NCBI RefSeq assembly: GCF_003149535.1 | Contig: NZ_QGDB01000001.1 | Location: 558,001-622,000 of the forward strand | Direction of reading: 5' to 3' | DNA from: Falsochrobactrum shanghaiense | GTDB lineage: Bacteria; Pseudomonadota; Alphaproteobacteria; Rhizobiales; Rhizobiaceae | Length of the DNA stretch: 64,000 bases | In this document: positions 17,193-26,471 of the stretch, one piece after another | Layout: each line of letters starts with the position of its first letter | Position numbering within the stretch: position 1 is the stretch's first letter | The notes under the pieces: generated by a model | What the model saw: only the letters and a program-made list of their open reading frames with translations | Told to the model about the DNA's origin: nothing | The model's database searches: none | Position numbers and translations under genes: made by a program

Positions 17193-18230
17193 TTACTGAC
17201 CGATCTCGCGGTTCCAGCGGTCGACCCATTGCGGCATCCGCGCTGCGACATTCTTGAAGTCGGGCCAGCGGATCGTGGCAATATCGGGTACGCGTTCCGC
17301 GAGCTTGCCTTCATATTCCACATCGCTATTGACCACGGCATATCCGATAGCGTGGGCGAAGCACTTCTGATTGTCGGCAGTAAGCAGGGTTTCGATGAAA
17401 TCCCAGCCATTCTCGGAACCGTTCTTTACCTTCTGGATCACGGAAGGGCTGATGACGCCGCCTTCCTCCGGATAGTAAAAGTCGAGATTCGGGATCGTGC
17501 TGTCATGGGCCAGCCATGCGCGGCCATCCCAGTAAGGACCGATGTCGGCCTCACCTGACTGGATCAGGGTCAGAAACTGGTTGATGTCGTTATAGAAGAC
17601 GACGTTACCGCTATCCTTGAGCTTTTTGAGTTCAGCGAAGAGGGCATCTTCGTCATCGATGTCAGCGCCGTAAAGATCGATGATATTCCAAAGCAGCGCG
17701 GTTGGTGTCGTGCTCGAAAGGTTGATGCCGGGCAGCGCCGCCACGTAGTCGCCATCGATGGCCCCCTGGAAGAATTCCTTCCATGTTTTGGGCAGTTCGC
17801 TCACCGTATCGCGATTATAGGCCAGGCCCGCCGCGCCGTAATTGATGACGGTGCCATAGTTGTCGAGCGGCTCGATAAATTGGGCCGATACTTTGGACAG
17901 GCTCGGTATCTTCGATTCATCGAGCAGTTCGACAAGCCCGTCCTTGCTGGCCAGCGCGGCGGTATCCATCAGGTTGACGAGCACGTCGATGGGCGGATTG
18001 TTGGGATTTGCCGAAATCTGGCTTATCCATTGCGGCGGACCCCCGATGATGACCTCGACGCTTTGCCCGGTGCGGGCGGTGTGAGGCTCGGCATAGCATT
18101 TACGGAAAGCCTGTTCCCAGCTTCCGCCAAAGGCGGTCACTGTCACATCGGCGGCCAGCGCCGGTGCTGAAAGCAGAAGCAACGCGATGGCCGTGCCGGT
18201 CAGGCGATGCGAAAGGTTCGAAATTTTCAT
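17193..18230 (-). CDS. ABC transporter substrate-binding protein, spermidine/putrescine (PotD) type
   Basis: A 345-residue periplasmic binding protein with a Sec signal ending around APALA-AD (about residue 26). The mature start DVTVTAFGGSWEQAF and later TGQSVEVIIGGPPQWISQI and GEADIGPYWDGRAWLAH belong to the PotD/PotF/extracellular solute-binding family 1/8 fold. It captures the import substrate for the PotABC-type system in the same operon. The ligand is unlikely to be a simple polyamine given the hydantoinase neighbours, but that is inference. Confidence 0.85.
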   Translation of the reverse strand: MKISNLSHRLTGTAIALLLLSAPALAADVTVTAFGGSWEQAFRKCYAEPHTARTGQSVEVIIGGPPQWISQISANPNNPPIDVLVNLMDTAALASKDGLVELLDESKIPSLSKVSAQFIEPLDNYGTVINYGAAGLAYNRDTVSELPKTWKEFFQGAIDGDYVAALPGINLSSTTPTALLWNIIDLYGADIDDEDALFAELKKLKDSGNVVFYNDINQFLTLIQSGEADIGPYWDGRAWLAHDSTIPNLDFYYPEEGGVISPSVIQKVKNGSENGWDFIETLLTADNQKCFAHAIGYAVVNSDVEYEGKLAERVPDIATIRWPDFKNVAARMPQWVDRWNREIGQ

Positions 18231-18262
18231 CCTCTTTTATCTCCCATTAGATTGTTTTGTGA

Positions 18263-19093
18263 TTATCGAACGTTCTGGCTTACGAGATTTTTCAGCCCGG
18301 CGAAGCGCTGGATCAGCAACAGGGTTACGACGGCGACAAGCAGCTGCACGGTGCTGATCGCACCGATTGCCGGGTCGAACTGGTTCTGCTGGTAGGCCAG
18401 CATCACGACGGGCAGGGTGTTCGTTGTCGATCCCGCGAAAAAAAGCGAAATCGGCAGATTGTCGAGCGAGACCAGCATCGAAAACAGAAGACCGCTGATG
18501 ATGCCCGGTCGAATAAGCGGCAGGGTCACATGGCGGAACACCTGCCAGCGCGTTGCACCAAGGATGCGCGCGCTTTCCTCGAAACTGGGGCTGGCGCCCT
18601 GATAGACGGCGATGATCGTGCGGGTGACGTAAGGGATCGATACGACCACATGTCCGATAAGCAGCGACGTAACCGAAATGCCCAGTCCCATCCACGACAG
18701 ATAATAGAGCAGCGCCACGCCCAGAAGGATCATGGGCATAGACAAGGGGGCAAGCAGCAGTGTCACCACCATTTCCGCCAGCGCACCGCGCGAACGCGCC
18801 AGGCTGAGGGCGGCAGGAAGCGATATAATCAGGGCGATCAGGCCCGAAACAATGGCCACCACCAGACTGAAGCCCAGCGAACTTAGAAACGGCTTGTATT
18901 CGATCATCCGTACATACCAGCGCAGTGAGAAGCTCTCGATTGGAAAGCGCACGAAGGCTGCATCCACGAAAGAGAACAACACCACGATTGCGATGGGCGC
19001 GAGAAGGAAGACGAAGAAGGCCACCACGAACAGTGTTAGCAGGGCACGGCCAAGTCGCGCGGTGACAGTACGGGCGGCGGGACTGCTGCTCAT
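18263..19093 (-). CDS. ABC transporter permease, PotC type
   Basis: A 276-residue permease with six predicted membrane helices and the coupling loop GASPSFEESARILGATRWQVFRHVTLPLI. The start at ATG 19093 overlaps the upstream permease stop as ATGA; an in-frame codon further upstream would overlap that gene by 50 bases. It forms the channel with the PotB-type partner. Confidence 0.88.
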   Translation of the reverse strand: MSSSPAARTVTARLGRALLTLFVVAFFVFLLAPIAIVVLFSFVDAAFVRFPIESFSLRWYVRMIEYKPFLSSLGFSLVVAIVSGLIALIISLPAALSLARSRGALAEMVVTLLLAPLSMPMILLGVALLYYLSWMGLGISVTSLLIGHVVVSIPYVTRTIIAVYQGASPSFEESARILGATRWQVFRHVTLPLIRPGIISGLLFSMLVSLDNLPISLFFAGSTTNTLPVVMLAYQQNQFDPAIGAISTVQLLVAVVTLLLIQRFAGLKNLVSQNVR

Positions 19094-19968
19094 TGAATGC
19101 CTCCCTTGCCGCGGACCAGCCGCAGCTGAAGAAACAGACACATAAGCGCCAGTACCAGAAGGATATTGCCCATGGCGGCAGAGAACTTCGCGTCGCCCAC
19201 CAAAGTAAACTGCTGATAGATCAGGACAGGCAGCGTGACGACGCTATTATTGCCCAATAGCAGCATGGTGAGGAAGCTACCATTCGCCATCATGAAAACG
19301 ATAATCGACCCTGTAATCACCCCCGGCAGGCTGAGCGGCAATGTGACGTTGATAAAACTGCGCACAGGCCCGGCGCCAAGAATGCTCGCGGCTTCTTCAA
19401 GCCTGCGGTCCACGCCCTGCAATACGGCAGCAATTGAAATGACCATGTAAGGCACGAGAATATGGACAATGCCGATCATGACCGAAATCGGACTCTGGAT
19501 CACGCGCAGGGGCTTGTCTATCAGGCCGATACCCAGAAGTACCGTATTGACCATGCCGCCGCGCGCCAGCAAAACCTGCCAGCCATAAGTGCGCATCAGA
19601 ATCGAGGTCATCAGCGGCGCCACCAGCAGGAAGATCAGGACGGTCGCCATGGCACCCGAATGGCGCACCAGATGATAGGCGACGGGATAACCGATCAGGA
19701 CGCAGATCACCGTAGCAATCAGGCTTACCCAGAGGGTACGAAAGATCACGCTCAGGAAATACTGGTCCGTGAGCAGGCGCACATAATTGCCTGCGGACCA
19801 GCCCTGTGCTGTCTGGAGGCTGTTGATCGTATTGTCGATCAGGGGCGCGATGAAAAACAGCAGCAGAAAAAGCACCGCCGGGATGATACCGATCACGCCC
19901 TTGGGCAGCCTCCGCCGGGGCTGCCGGGGCCATTGCACCGGCGCCGCCAATATCTCGGTCCGGGTCAT
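19090..19968 (-). CDS. ABC transporter permease, PotB type
   Basis: A 292-residue permease: a cytoplasmic basic N-terminus (QPRRRLPKGV), a first membrane helix IGIIPAVLFLLLFFIAP, a periplasmic loop, then the transport domain with EAA loop GVDRRLEEAASILGAGPVRSFINVTLPL. It overlaps the hyuB-like stop by four bases (ATGA) at its start and the PotC-type gene at its end, so hyuB, potB and potC are translationally linked. Confidence 0.88.
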   Translation of the reverse strand: MTRTEILAAPVQWPRQPRRRLPKGVIGIIPAVLFLLLFFIAPLIDNTINSLQTAQGWSAGNYVRLLTDQYFLSVIFRTLWVSLIATVICVLIGYPVAYHLVRHSGAMATVLIFLLVAPLMTSILMRTYGWQVLLARGGMVNTVLLGIGLIDKPLRVIQSPISVMIGIVHILVPYMVISIAAVLQGVDRRLEEAASILGAGPVRSFINVTLPLSLPGVITGSIIVFMMANGSFLTMLLLGNNSVVTLPVLIYQQFTLVGDAKFSAAMGNILLVLALMCLFLQLRLVRGKGGIQ

Positions 19969-21998
19969 GCGGCGGCACTCACGCCGGAGGGGCTTTCCCC
20001 TACCTCGTCACGCAGCGCGACAAGCGCCTTTTCCAGCCGCTTGGGTGCATCGCCCACTGCAGCGATACGCTCGGCAAGCGGAGTGGTCCCCGCCCGCGGG
20101 ACGCCATCGAGCACATCGGCATAGATGGCGGCGCGGCGCTTCTGGCGTGCCCCCATCGGCAGCTTTGACAGAAGTTCGTTGAGTTCGGTGACATGCGTGT
20201 CCGTAAACAGCGCTTCCCAGGAGTCGCGCTCTTCGCCAAAGATGAATTCGGCAGATCGGCCGGGATGCGCCGCGCGAAGGGCCGCGGTTGCGTCCTGGTC
20301 CACGTCGAGCGTTGCGCTCAGCGCCACGCCATAGTCCTGCGCCGCCTGTTCGAGGGTAATGAACCCCCTGCGCACGTCATCGGCTACGGTCACGGCGTCA
20401 CGCTTGAACGGATCGCCATAGCCGCCGCCGCCCGGCGTATGGATCGAGACGATGTCGCCGCGATTGACATCGAGGACATCGAGCTTGCCCACATCGACAA
20501 TCGAGCCGTCGGCCTTCTCAAGAATGACCTGAAACAGTGCACCCTCATGCCCGCCCTTCATGCCCCACGGCGCAAAGCGGAAACGTTCCGTACCGCGCCC
20601 CAGAACCTGACAGTCGTCGGCGAGAATTTCAAAGGTGAGGGTCAGGCCGAGGCCGCCGCGCCATTGGCCTGCGCCGCCCGATCCCATGCGCAGCGCCCAG
20701 GATTTGACCCGCACGCTCGCATTGCTTTCGACGCTTTCGATCGGATTATTGGCGAGATTGGCAATGCCGCTGTCGCGGCCATCGACACCATCCGCGCCCG
20801 CCCGCGCGCCGGACCCGCCGACGAGCGGTTCCAGCACGAGAACCTTGCGGCCACCGGTAGCGGCATCGGGTTCAGTGAAAACGACCGGCACCGTCACGCC
20901 GCCACTGGGCGCTTTCATCAATTCCGGCACCGCCTTTGCCAGAACGCCGTTGAGAACGTCATTGACCCGCGTCGCCGTGGCATGGCGCACACCCACGGCA
21001 GCCGGATAGACCGGATTGACGATCGAGCCTTCCTCGGTCTTTACCGAAAAATTGCGATACAGCCCCGCATTGATGGCCACAGTGGGATCATAGGTCAGAA
21101 TGAACGCGATCAGCCGCAAGGTGAGCCAGGGATGTCTTTTGCCGCCAGTCGGAATATTATAGGCGGAAGCCACCTGTCCGTCGGTTCCGCTATAGTCGAG
21201 ATGAACCAGACCATCGGAAACCGTCATCCTGACTTTCAGCCGCAGCGGAACGGTCGAGTTGAAATCGTCGTCCAGATAATCGATGAATTCGTAGCTGCCA
21301 TCGGGAATGCGGCGTAAAACCGCGCGCGCCTTGGCGGCGGAATAAGCTTGCAGCGCTTCCTGGCTCTCGATGAAATCTTCGACCCCGTGCTGGGCGATCA
21401 GCTCGGCGACCCGCTGCTCTCCGGTTGCCAGAGAGGCGACCATTGCCTTGATGTCGCCCGCATTATCGTGCGGCGTGCGGGAATTCGCCCGGAATATGCG
21501 CAGGAAATCGCGGTTTTCCTTGCCGCCTTCCATGATCTTGACCGGGGGAATGAGCAGCCCTTCCTGATGAATCTCGGTATTTGCGGGAGAAATGGACGAT
21601 GGCACGCGCCCACCGACATCCGAGCAGTGGATGAAGCACCAGCCATAGGCGACGATCCTGCCGTTATGAAAATAGGGCTGGATCATATGGAGGTCGGGCA
21701 GATGTGTCGCCAGCCCTTCGCTTTCGAAGGGATGGTTGGTCATGATGACGTCGCCGGGGGCCAGATCGTCAAAAGCGCGGATTGCAGGCATGCAATCCAG
21801 ATCCATATAGTTCGACACGCCAATCGCGCGCGGATAACCAAAAAACTTGCCGTTGAGATCGGCGATTGCCGTTGCGAAATCCGCCGTTTCCTTGACGAAC
21901 AGCGTACGTCCCGTGCGTTGCAGGGTGTAGCTCATTTCTTCGGCCGCGGCGCTGACCTTGTTATTGAGGATCTCTAGGGTGATCGGATCGATGGTCAT
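19965..21998 (-). CDS. hyuB: hydantoinase B / oxoprolinase family protein, HyuB-type subunit
   Basis: A 677-residue protein, longer than the typical ~550. The N-terminal MTIDPITLEILNNKVSAAAEEM, GDVIMTNHPFESEGLATHLPDLHMIQPYF (Asn/His/Asp-rich active site) and the C-terminal HTPGGGGYGDP glycine box are hallmark sequences. It works with HyuA on a cyclic amide or related carbonyl compound. The extra ~100 residues after the glycine box (KRDAVTVADDVRRGFITLEQAAQDYGVALS...) resemble the C-terminal tail seen in some N-methylhydantoinase B proteins. 17 bases after the potA-like gene. Confidence 0.88.
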   Translation of the reverse strand: MTIDPITLEILNNKVSAAAEEMSYTLQRTGRTLFVKETADFATAIADLNGKFFGYPRAIGVSNYMDLDCMPAIRAFDDLAPGDVIMTNHPFESEGLATHLPDLHMIQPYFHNGRIVAYGWCFIHCSDVGGRVPSSISPANTEIHQEGLLIPPVKIMEGGKENRDFLRIFRANSRTPHDNAGDIKAMVASLATGEQRVAELIAQHGVEDFIESQEALQAYSAAKARAVLRRIPDGSYEFIDYLDDDFNSTVPLRLKVRMTVSDGLVHLDYSGTDGQVASAYNIPTGGKRHPWLTLRLIAFILTYDPTVAINAGLYRNFSVKTEEGSIVNPVYPAAVGVRHATATRVNDVLNGVLAKAVPELMKAPSGGVTVPVVFTEPDAATGGRKVLVLEPLVGGSGARAGADGVDGRDSGIANLANNPIESVESNASVRVKSWALRMGSGGAGQWRGGLGLTLTFEILADDCQVLGRGTERFRFAPWGMKGGHEGALFQVILEKADGSIVDVGKLDVLDVNRGDIVSIHTPGGGGYGDPFKRDAVTVADDVRRGFITLEQAAQDYGVALSATLDVDQDATAALRAAHPGRSAEFIFGEERDSWEALFTDTHVTELNELLSKLPMGARQKRRAAIYADVLDGVPRAGTTPLAERIAAVGDAPKRLEKALVALRDEVGESPSGVSAAA

Positions 21999-22015
21999 GT
22001 GTCTGCCCTGTTCTT

Positions 22016-23131
22016 TTACATATTAGCGGCGAAAACGGTATGCGCCTTTGCAGGCCAGTTGACCCAAACCCGGCTGCCAACCGACCAGCATGGCCGTTTT
22101 TCTTCAATGCGTGCCTGTTCAAAGACGGTTATCGGCGGGGCATCGGGGCCCACCGAGATCGAGTAATCGTGATAAGCGCCCCGAAAAACATGGTTGACCA
22201 CCGTTCCGGCGACACTGACCGTTTGCTCGTCCGGGCTTAGCGGATCGGTTGAAATGCCGATCCTTTCAGGACGGATGCTGAGGATGACATCGCCGTTCAG
22301 TCCACGAGCCAGGGCGCTGGTCTGCACGGGGCTGGTTCCCGGCAGTCGCAATTCGATCGGGGCCATGCCGTCGCGCGCCGTTCCGGTCACCGCAGCAGGC
22401 AGATTGTTCGATATGCCGAGGAAATTTGCCACAAAACTGTTGAGGGGGCGGTCATAAACCTGTTCGGGGGTGCCCATCTGGCGAATATAACCGCTTTCCA
22501 TGACCACGACCTTGTCGCTCATGGTCAGGGCTTCGTCCTGGTCATGCGTGACGAGAATGGTGGTAATCTGAAAATTCTGCTGCATCTGGCGCAGTTCTGT
22601 CTGCATGCTGTGGCGCAAATTCTTGTCGAGCGCTCCCATGGGCTCGTCGAGAAGCAGGACGGACGGTTCAGTTACCAGCGACCTTGCGATTGCAACGCGC
22701 TGCTGCTGCCCTCCCGACAATTGGGAAGGCATGCGGTCGCCGTGCTGATCCAGATGGATCATGTCCAGCATCCGTTTCACTTTCGCCGTGATTTCCGCCT
22801 TCGCAACACCGGCCATGCGCAGCCCGAAGCCGATATTCTCCGCAACGCTCATATGAGGAAAAAGCGCATAGTTCTGGAACACCATGCCCAGCTTGCGCCG
22901 GTTGGGAGGAAGATCTGTGATGTCCTTGCCACCAATGTGAATACGTCCGCGCGACGGGCTGTCGAAGCCCGCGATCAGGCGAAGCGTCGTTGTCTTGCCG
23001 CACCCCGAAGGCCCCAGCAGCGAAACGAAATCCCCGGCCTTCACATGCAGGTCGATGTCATGCAACGCCGTGAATGTACCAAAATCGCGGCCAATACCTT
23101 CAAGCTGGACCGATACCGGCGATGTCGACAT
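22016..23131 (-). CDS. ABC transporter ATP-binding protein, PotA type
   Basis: A 371-residue ATPase: Walker A LLGPSGCGKTT (about 38-48), Q-loop VFQNYALFPHMSVAENIGFGLRM, signature [15 protein letters not shown], Walker B VLLLDEPMGALD and switch His TILVTHDQDEALTMSD, followed by a C-terminal TOBE domain. It energises the PotB/PotC-type permeases. First gene of the six-gene operon. A shared operator lies 38-51 bases upstream of its ATG. Confidence 0.9.
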   Translation of the reverse strand: MSTSPVSVQLEGIGRDFGTFTALHDIDLHVKAGDFVSLLGPSGCGKTTTLRLIAGFDSPSRGRIHIGGKDITDLPPNRRKLGMVFQNYALFPHMSVAENIGFGLRMAGVAKAEITAKVKRMLDMIHLDQHGDRMPSQLSGGQQQRVAIARSLVTEPSVLLLDEPMGALDKNLRHSMQTELRQMQQNFQITTILVTHDQDEALTMSDKVVVMESGYIRQMGTPEQVYDRPLNSFVANFLGISNNLPAAVTGTARDGMAPIELRLPGTSPVQTSALARGLNGDVILSIRPERIGISTDPLSPDEQTVSVAGTVVNHVFRGAYHDYSISVGPDAPPITVFEQARIEEKRPCWSVGSRVWVNWPAKAHTVFAANM

Positions 23132-23163
23132 CCTTGTTCCCTTTATCCATCTTTGTGCTTTTT

Positions 23164-23183
23164 TATTTTACTATACGACAAAT
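23164..23183. promoter_or_regulatory. candidate operator upstream of the potA-like operon
   Basis: Contains TACTATACGACAA, identical to the site at 13519-13531. One arm (GACAA) is conserved and the other is degenerate. It lies in the 72-base gap between the 2-hydroxyacid oxidase stop and the potA-like start. Confidence 0.6.
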
Positions 23184-23203
23184 TTTTCCGAAAGGAAGAA
23201 TTA

Positions 23204-24367
23204 TTATCGTTCATCCTGCCAGACGGCATGGCGTAATTGTGTGAGCTGCGAAACGCCGGAGAAGGATAGAAACGCCCGTAATTCCTCCCTGACGCATTCG
23301 ATGGCCGCAATGACGCCGTCTTGCCCTGCTGCGGCCAGTCCGAAAAGCGGGGCGCGTCCCAAAAGCACCCCATCCGCTCCTGCGCCAATAAGCTTGGCCG
23401 CATCGCTGCCGCGCCTCACTCCGCTATCGGCCAGAATGGCCATTTCCGGCCCCGCTGCCGCGCGAATCGCGGGCAGAGCGGCCAGTGGCGTGACTGCGCT
23501 ATCGTGATTGCGGCCACCATGCGAAGACACGACGATGCCATCGCAGCCTGCTGCGGCGGCAATATGGCCGTCTTCGGGAGCAAGAATGCCTTTAACGAGC
23601 AGCCGGCCCTTCCAGCGATTGCGCAATTCATTGAGAAAATCGGCGCCGAAACTCGTCTCCAAAGCAAAGCGCGGATCACTGATGCTCCGGGCAACACTGG
23701 TTCTGGCCTGAACCGGATAGTGGGCGTAGGAGGGCAAGCCGCCTTGAGCGATATAGCGCGCTGCCACGGTCATCACCCATCCCGGATGACGAATAAAATC
23801 CCATACCAGCCTTCGCGACGGCTTTAGCGGTATACCGAAGCCATTATGAAGATTGTGGACTTTTTTCGGTGAAGCCGGTGTGTCGACAGTGAGAAGCAAG
23901 GTCGTTACCCCAGCCCTGCGCGCCCGCTCAAGCAGGCGCCAGGTCTCCTCGCGATCCCGCCACACATAGAGCTGAAACCAGAGCTCGGCATCGGGCGCAT
24001 ATTTTGCAATCCGGTCAATCGAACTCGATGATTGTGTTGCGACACAAAATGGTACGCCCGCGCGCGCGGCAGCCCGCGCCATTATCAGTTCTCCTTCAAA
24101 GGCGACAAGCCCGGCAAGTGCGGTGGGAGCAATAATAAAAGGACATTGCCGCAAGGTGGAAAACAGGCGCGTCGCGATATTGGGATCGGACGGCGCGTTT
24201 AACGTTCGCGGCACGATCCGCCGCGCACCGAACCCCTCATGAAGCGCCGACAATGCCGTTTCTGCTTCGGTGCCGCGGTCTATATATTCGAACAGGGCGT
24301 GTGGCAGCCGCTTGCATGCGCGAGCCCGCATCTCGTCAAAATCATGAAAGGCGGGCGAATAGCGCAT
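23204..24367 (-). CDS. FMN-dependent alpha-hydroxyacid oxidase/dehydrogenase (LctD/LldD family)
   Basis: A 387-residue TIM-barrel flavoenzyme. Starting at ATG 24367 it opens with a helical FDEMRARACKRLPHALFEYIDRGTEAE segment, the standard N-terminal signature. FMN and catalytic motifs follow: PTALAGLV, WFQLYVWRDRE, LLLTVDTP, and the catalytic His/Arg loop VVSSHGGRNHDSAV (usually SNHGGRQLD), then ILADSGVRRGSDAAKLIGAGADGVLLGR. It oxidises an L-2-hydroxyacid to the 2-oxoacid. Four bases after the dapA-like stop, so co-transcribed. A TTG 36 bases upstream is in frame but less likely. Confidence 0.87.
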   Translation of the reverse strand: MRYSPAFHDFDEMRARACKRLPHALFEYIDRGTEAETALSALHEGFGARRIVPRTLNAPSDPNIATRLFSTLRQCPFIIAPTALAGLVAFEGELIMARAAARAGVPFCVATQSSSSIDRIAKYAPDAELWFQLYVWRDREETWRLLERARRAGVTTLLLTVDTPASPKKVHNLHNGFGIPLKPSRRLVWDFIRHPGWVMTVAARYIAQGGLPSYAHYPVQARTSVARSISDPRFALETSFGADFLNELRNRWKGRLLVKGILAPEDGHIAAAAGCDGIVVSSHGGRNHDSAVTPLAALPAIRAAAGPEMAILADSGVRRGSDAAKLIGAGADGVLLGRAPLFGLAAAGQDGVIAAIECVREELRAFLSFSGVSQLTQLRHAVWQDER

Positions 24368-24371
24368 GGTT

Positions 24372-25268
24372 TCAGGCCAGGCTTTCGCGGGAAACGATGT
24401 CAACCGCTGTATCGATAAGAGCCAGTGTTTCCATTCCGGGCGATGCCAAAGGCAACGATACCGGCCCCATCGGATGGCCCAATCGGGTTATCATCGTCTT
24501 GAGCGGGCCGGGATTCACCTCATTGAACAGGGCGCGGAAGATCGGCAGCAACTTGCGGTGCAGCGCGATGCCTTCGGCAAAATTACCCTGGGCCAGCGTG
24601 TTGTGAATCCTGACCCAATAGGCGGGCAGCATGGGTGCACTTGCCAGTACGCCACCATTTGCACCATGCATGACATGAACCGCGTACATCATGTCGTCTC
24701 CCGACATCAATGCGATGCGCCCGTCAAGCGTATCGGCCAGGCAGTTGAAGTAATGCGTATCGGTATTGCAGACCTTCATTCCGATAATCGTGCCGTCATC
24801 GGCAAGGGCGGCAATGGTTTCAGGCTTGCTTACCAGACCCGTGCGTGCAGGAATATCGTAATAGACGAGCGGCGCATCGACCGCTGCACGATAGGCGTGA
24901 AAATAATCTATTACGCCCTTCTGGCTCGGGACCACATAGAATGGCGTCACCAACATGATCCCATCGGCACCCACGCTGCGGAACGCATTGCCGATGTCCA
25001 CCGCATCCGCGAAGCCGGTCGACAATACACCCGGCACTACCGGAACCGCGCCCTTGGCCACCTCGACCGTATGGCGAACCACCGCTATGCGAATCTCGGG
25101 CGAAAGGGCCGTGAACTCGCCCGTGCCACCCATGGGCACCAGCCCGGTTGCGCCCGCAGCCAGGTTGCGCTCGATGAGTTCCCCGAGGGCGTCAAGGTCG
25201 GGCGTGCCGTCGGACTTGAGTGGAGTGGGTAATGCAGGGAATATTCCCTTCAGATCTTGCGCACGCAT
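24372..25268 (-). CDS. dihydrodipicolinate synthase (DapA) family aldolase/lyase
   Basis: A 298-residue class I pyruvate-type aldolase. MGGTGEFTALSPEIRI replaces the usual GTTGE loop, YYDIPARTG carries the catalytic Tyr, and the Schiff-base Lys is in IIGMKVCNTDTHYF. It is unlikely to be the housekeeping DapA, since it is embedded in a catabolic operon. Likely a 2-oxoacid aldolase or dehydratase acting on a product of the hydroxyacid oxidases. ATG 25268 (MRAQDLKGIF) is the family start; upstream in-frame codons run into the operator. Confidence 0.85.
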   Translation of the reverse strand: MRAQDLKGIFPALPTPLKSDGTPDLDALGELIERNLAAGATGLVPMGGTGEFTALSPEIRIAVVRHTVEVAKGAVPVVPGVLSTGFADAVDIGNAFRSVGADGIMLVTPFYVVPSQKGVIDYFHAYRAAVDAPLVYYDIPARTGLVSKPETIAALADDGTIIGMKVCNTDTHYFNCLADTLDGRIALMSGDDMMYAVHVMHGANGGVLASAPMLPAYWVRIHNTLAQGNFAEGIALHRKLLPIFRALFNEVNPGPLKTMITRLGHPMGPVSLPLASPGMETLALIDTAVDIVSRESLA

Positions 25269-25325
25269 AATGAGCGGTTTCCTGTTTATGCTGACGATGC
25301 AGGGTGAGCGATGCATCAATCCAAT

Positions 25326-25345
25326 AATTGTCGTATAAGACAATT
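25326..25345. promoter_or_regulatory. perfect palindromic operator between dapA-like and the XRE regulator
   Basis: AATTGTC-GTATAA-GACAATT: 7-bp perfect arms around 6 bases, placed between divergent genes. It is the best copy of the motif found at 13514-13533 and 23164-23183. The likely ligand is the XRE-cupin regulator encoded 100 bases away. Confidence 0.72.
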
Positions 25346-25443
25346 ACGATCACTATCGTATCGGATTGTCAAGTTCAATGAAGAGGCGTACTTTACGCAA
25401 AGATTTGTGCTTGCCCGCATGAGGCAATATTTCCATGGAGTAA

Positions 25444-26058
25444 ATGATGGATATTGATCTGGACGTCGTCCGCCCTTCTTTCCCTTCGGGGCCGGCTTCG
25501 GTCGAATCGATAAATGTCGGCGCCCGGGTTGCCCAGTTGCGCAGCGACCGTGGATGGACCTTGCAGGAGGCCGCCAAGCGGACGGGCGTATCATTTTCGA
25601 CATTATCGAAGATAGAACGACAGGAACTCTCGCCCACCGTGACGACCCTCACCAAGATTGCCCGCGGACTGAACATGGGACTAAGCCAATTGTTGGAGAC
25701 CGCGCGTCCTTCGGCAATTACCGCGCGCCGCAGCATATCGCGCTCCAGTGAGGGCAGCAGCACCAAAACGTCAACCTGTGACAACATGATGCTTTGTAAC
25801 GATCTTACAAATCGCAAGATGACGCCCATCCGTACCCGCGTGCGTGCGCGGGATATTTCAGCCTACACTGAGTGGGCTTCGTATAACGCGGAAATATTTC
25901 TGGTGGTGATGAAGGGAACCCTGGTAATTCATAGCCAAGGTTATGCTCCAACCAGACTGGAGGAAGGCGACAGCATATATTACGATGCCTCCAATGGCCA
26001 TTTATGGGTATCGGAAGGGGTGGAGGATGCAGTCGTCGTCTGGGTCTATGCCGACTGA
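25444..26058 (+). CDS. XRE-family transcriptional regulator with C-terminal cupin domain
   Basis: A 204-residue protein. An N-terminal helix-turn-helix (about residues 22-82) contains VAQLRSDRGWTLQEAAKRTGVSFSTLSKIERQELSPTVTTLTKIARGL, and the C-terminal half forms a cupin sensor (TLVIHSQGYAPTRLEEGDSIYYDASNGHLWV). This architecture matches PuuR/YdcN-type regulators of catabolic genes, where the cupin binds the metabolite. Divergent from dapA-like across the palindromic operator, so it most likely controls module 1 and itself. Two adjacent ATGs (25444 and 25447) follow GGAG. Confidence 0.9.
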   Translation: MMDIDLDVVRPSFPSGPASVESINVGARVAQLRSDRGWTLQEAAKRTGVSFSTLSKIERQELSPTVTTLTKIARGLNMGLSQLLETARPSAITARRSISRSSEGSSTKTSTCDNMMLCNDLTNRKMTPIRTRVRARDISAYTEWASYNAEIFLVVMKGTLVIHSQGYAPTRLEEGDSIYYDASNGHLWVSEGVEDAVVVWVYAD

Positions 26059-26471
26059 ACGCAGGTGACGTCAGCAGCCTGACGCGTGCGGCTGTTGACG
26101 GATTCGATATAGCCATTCTGCATCGGCTTTTCCTGCGCGGTGTATCACCTTGACCGCCGCGCCGCCCGACCTGACGCCTTGCCTCACGCCTTGCCTCACG
26201 CCGGGCGCAACTCCTCACTCAAGCGGCGTGCTCAGGCCCCATGCAGCCGCCTCCTCCATTCCTGCCTTGACCGGCAGCCGTCGGAACGATTTACTTCAAT
26301 GCATCAATGTCGACCATGGCCGCTGCATGATCGAAACAGAAATCTATCCAGAAGATTATAAGAACCTGTTCAGAAAAACTGAACGACCTTAGAAAAACGG
26401 GGCCGACACGTTAGATCGCAATCAGATTTAACTGAAGAATGCCCTGAATCCGGATTAACGGAAAAAATAAA
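26059..26471. other. intergenic region between the XRE and LysR regulators
   Basis: About 413 bp with no supported gene. It contains a short tandem duplication (GCCTTGCCTCAC twice, about 26174-26199). The last 100 bases are AT-rich and hold the LysR promoter. Confidence 0.35.
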
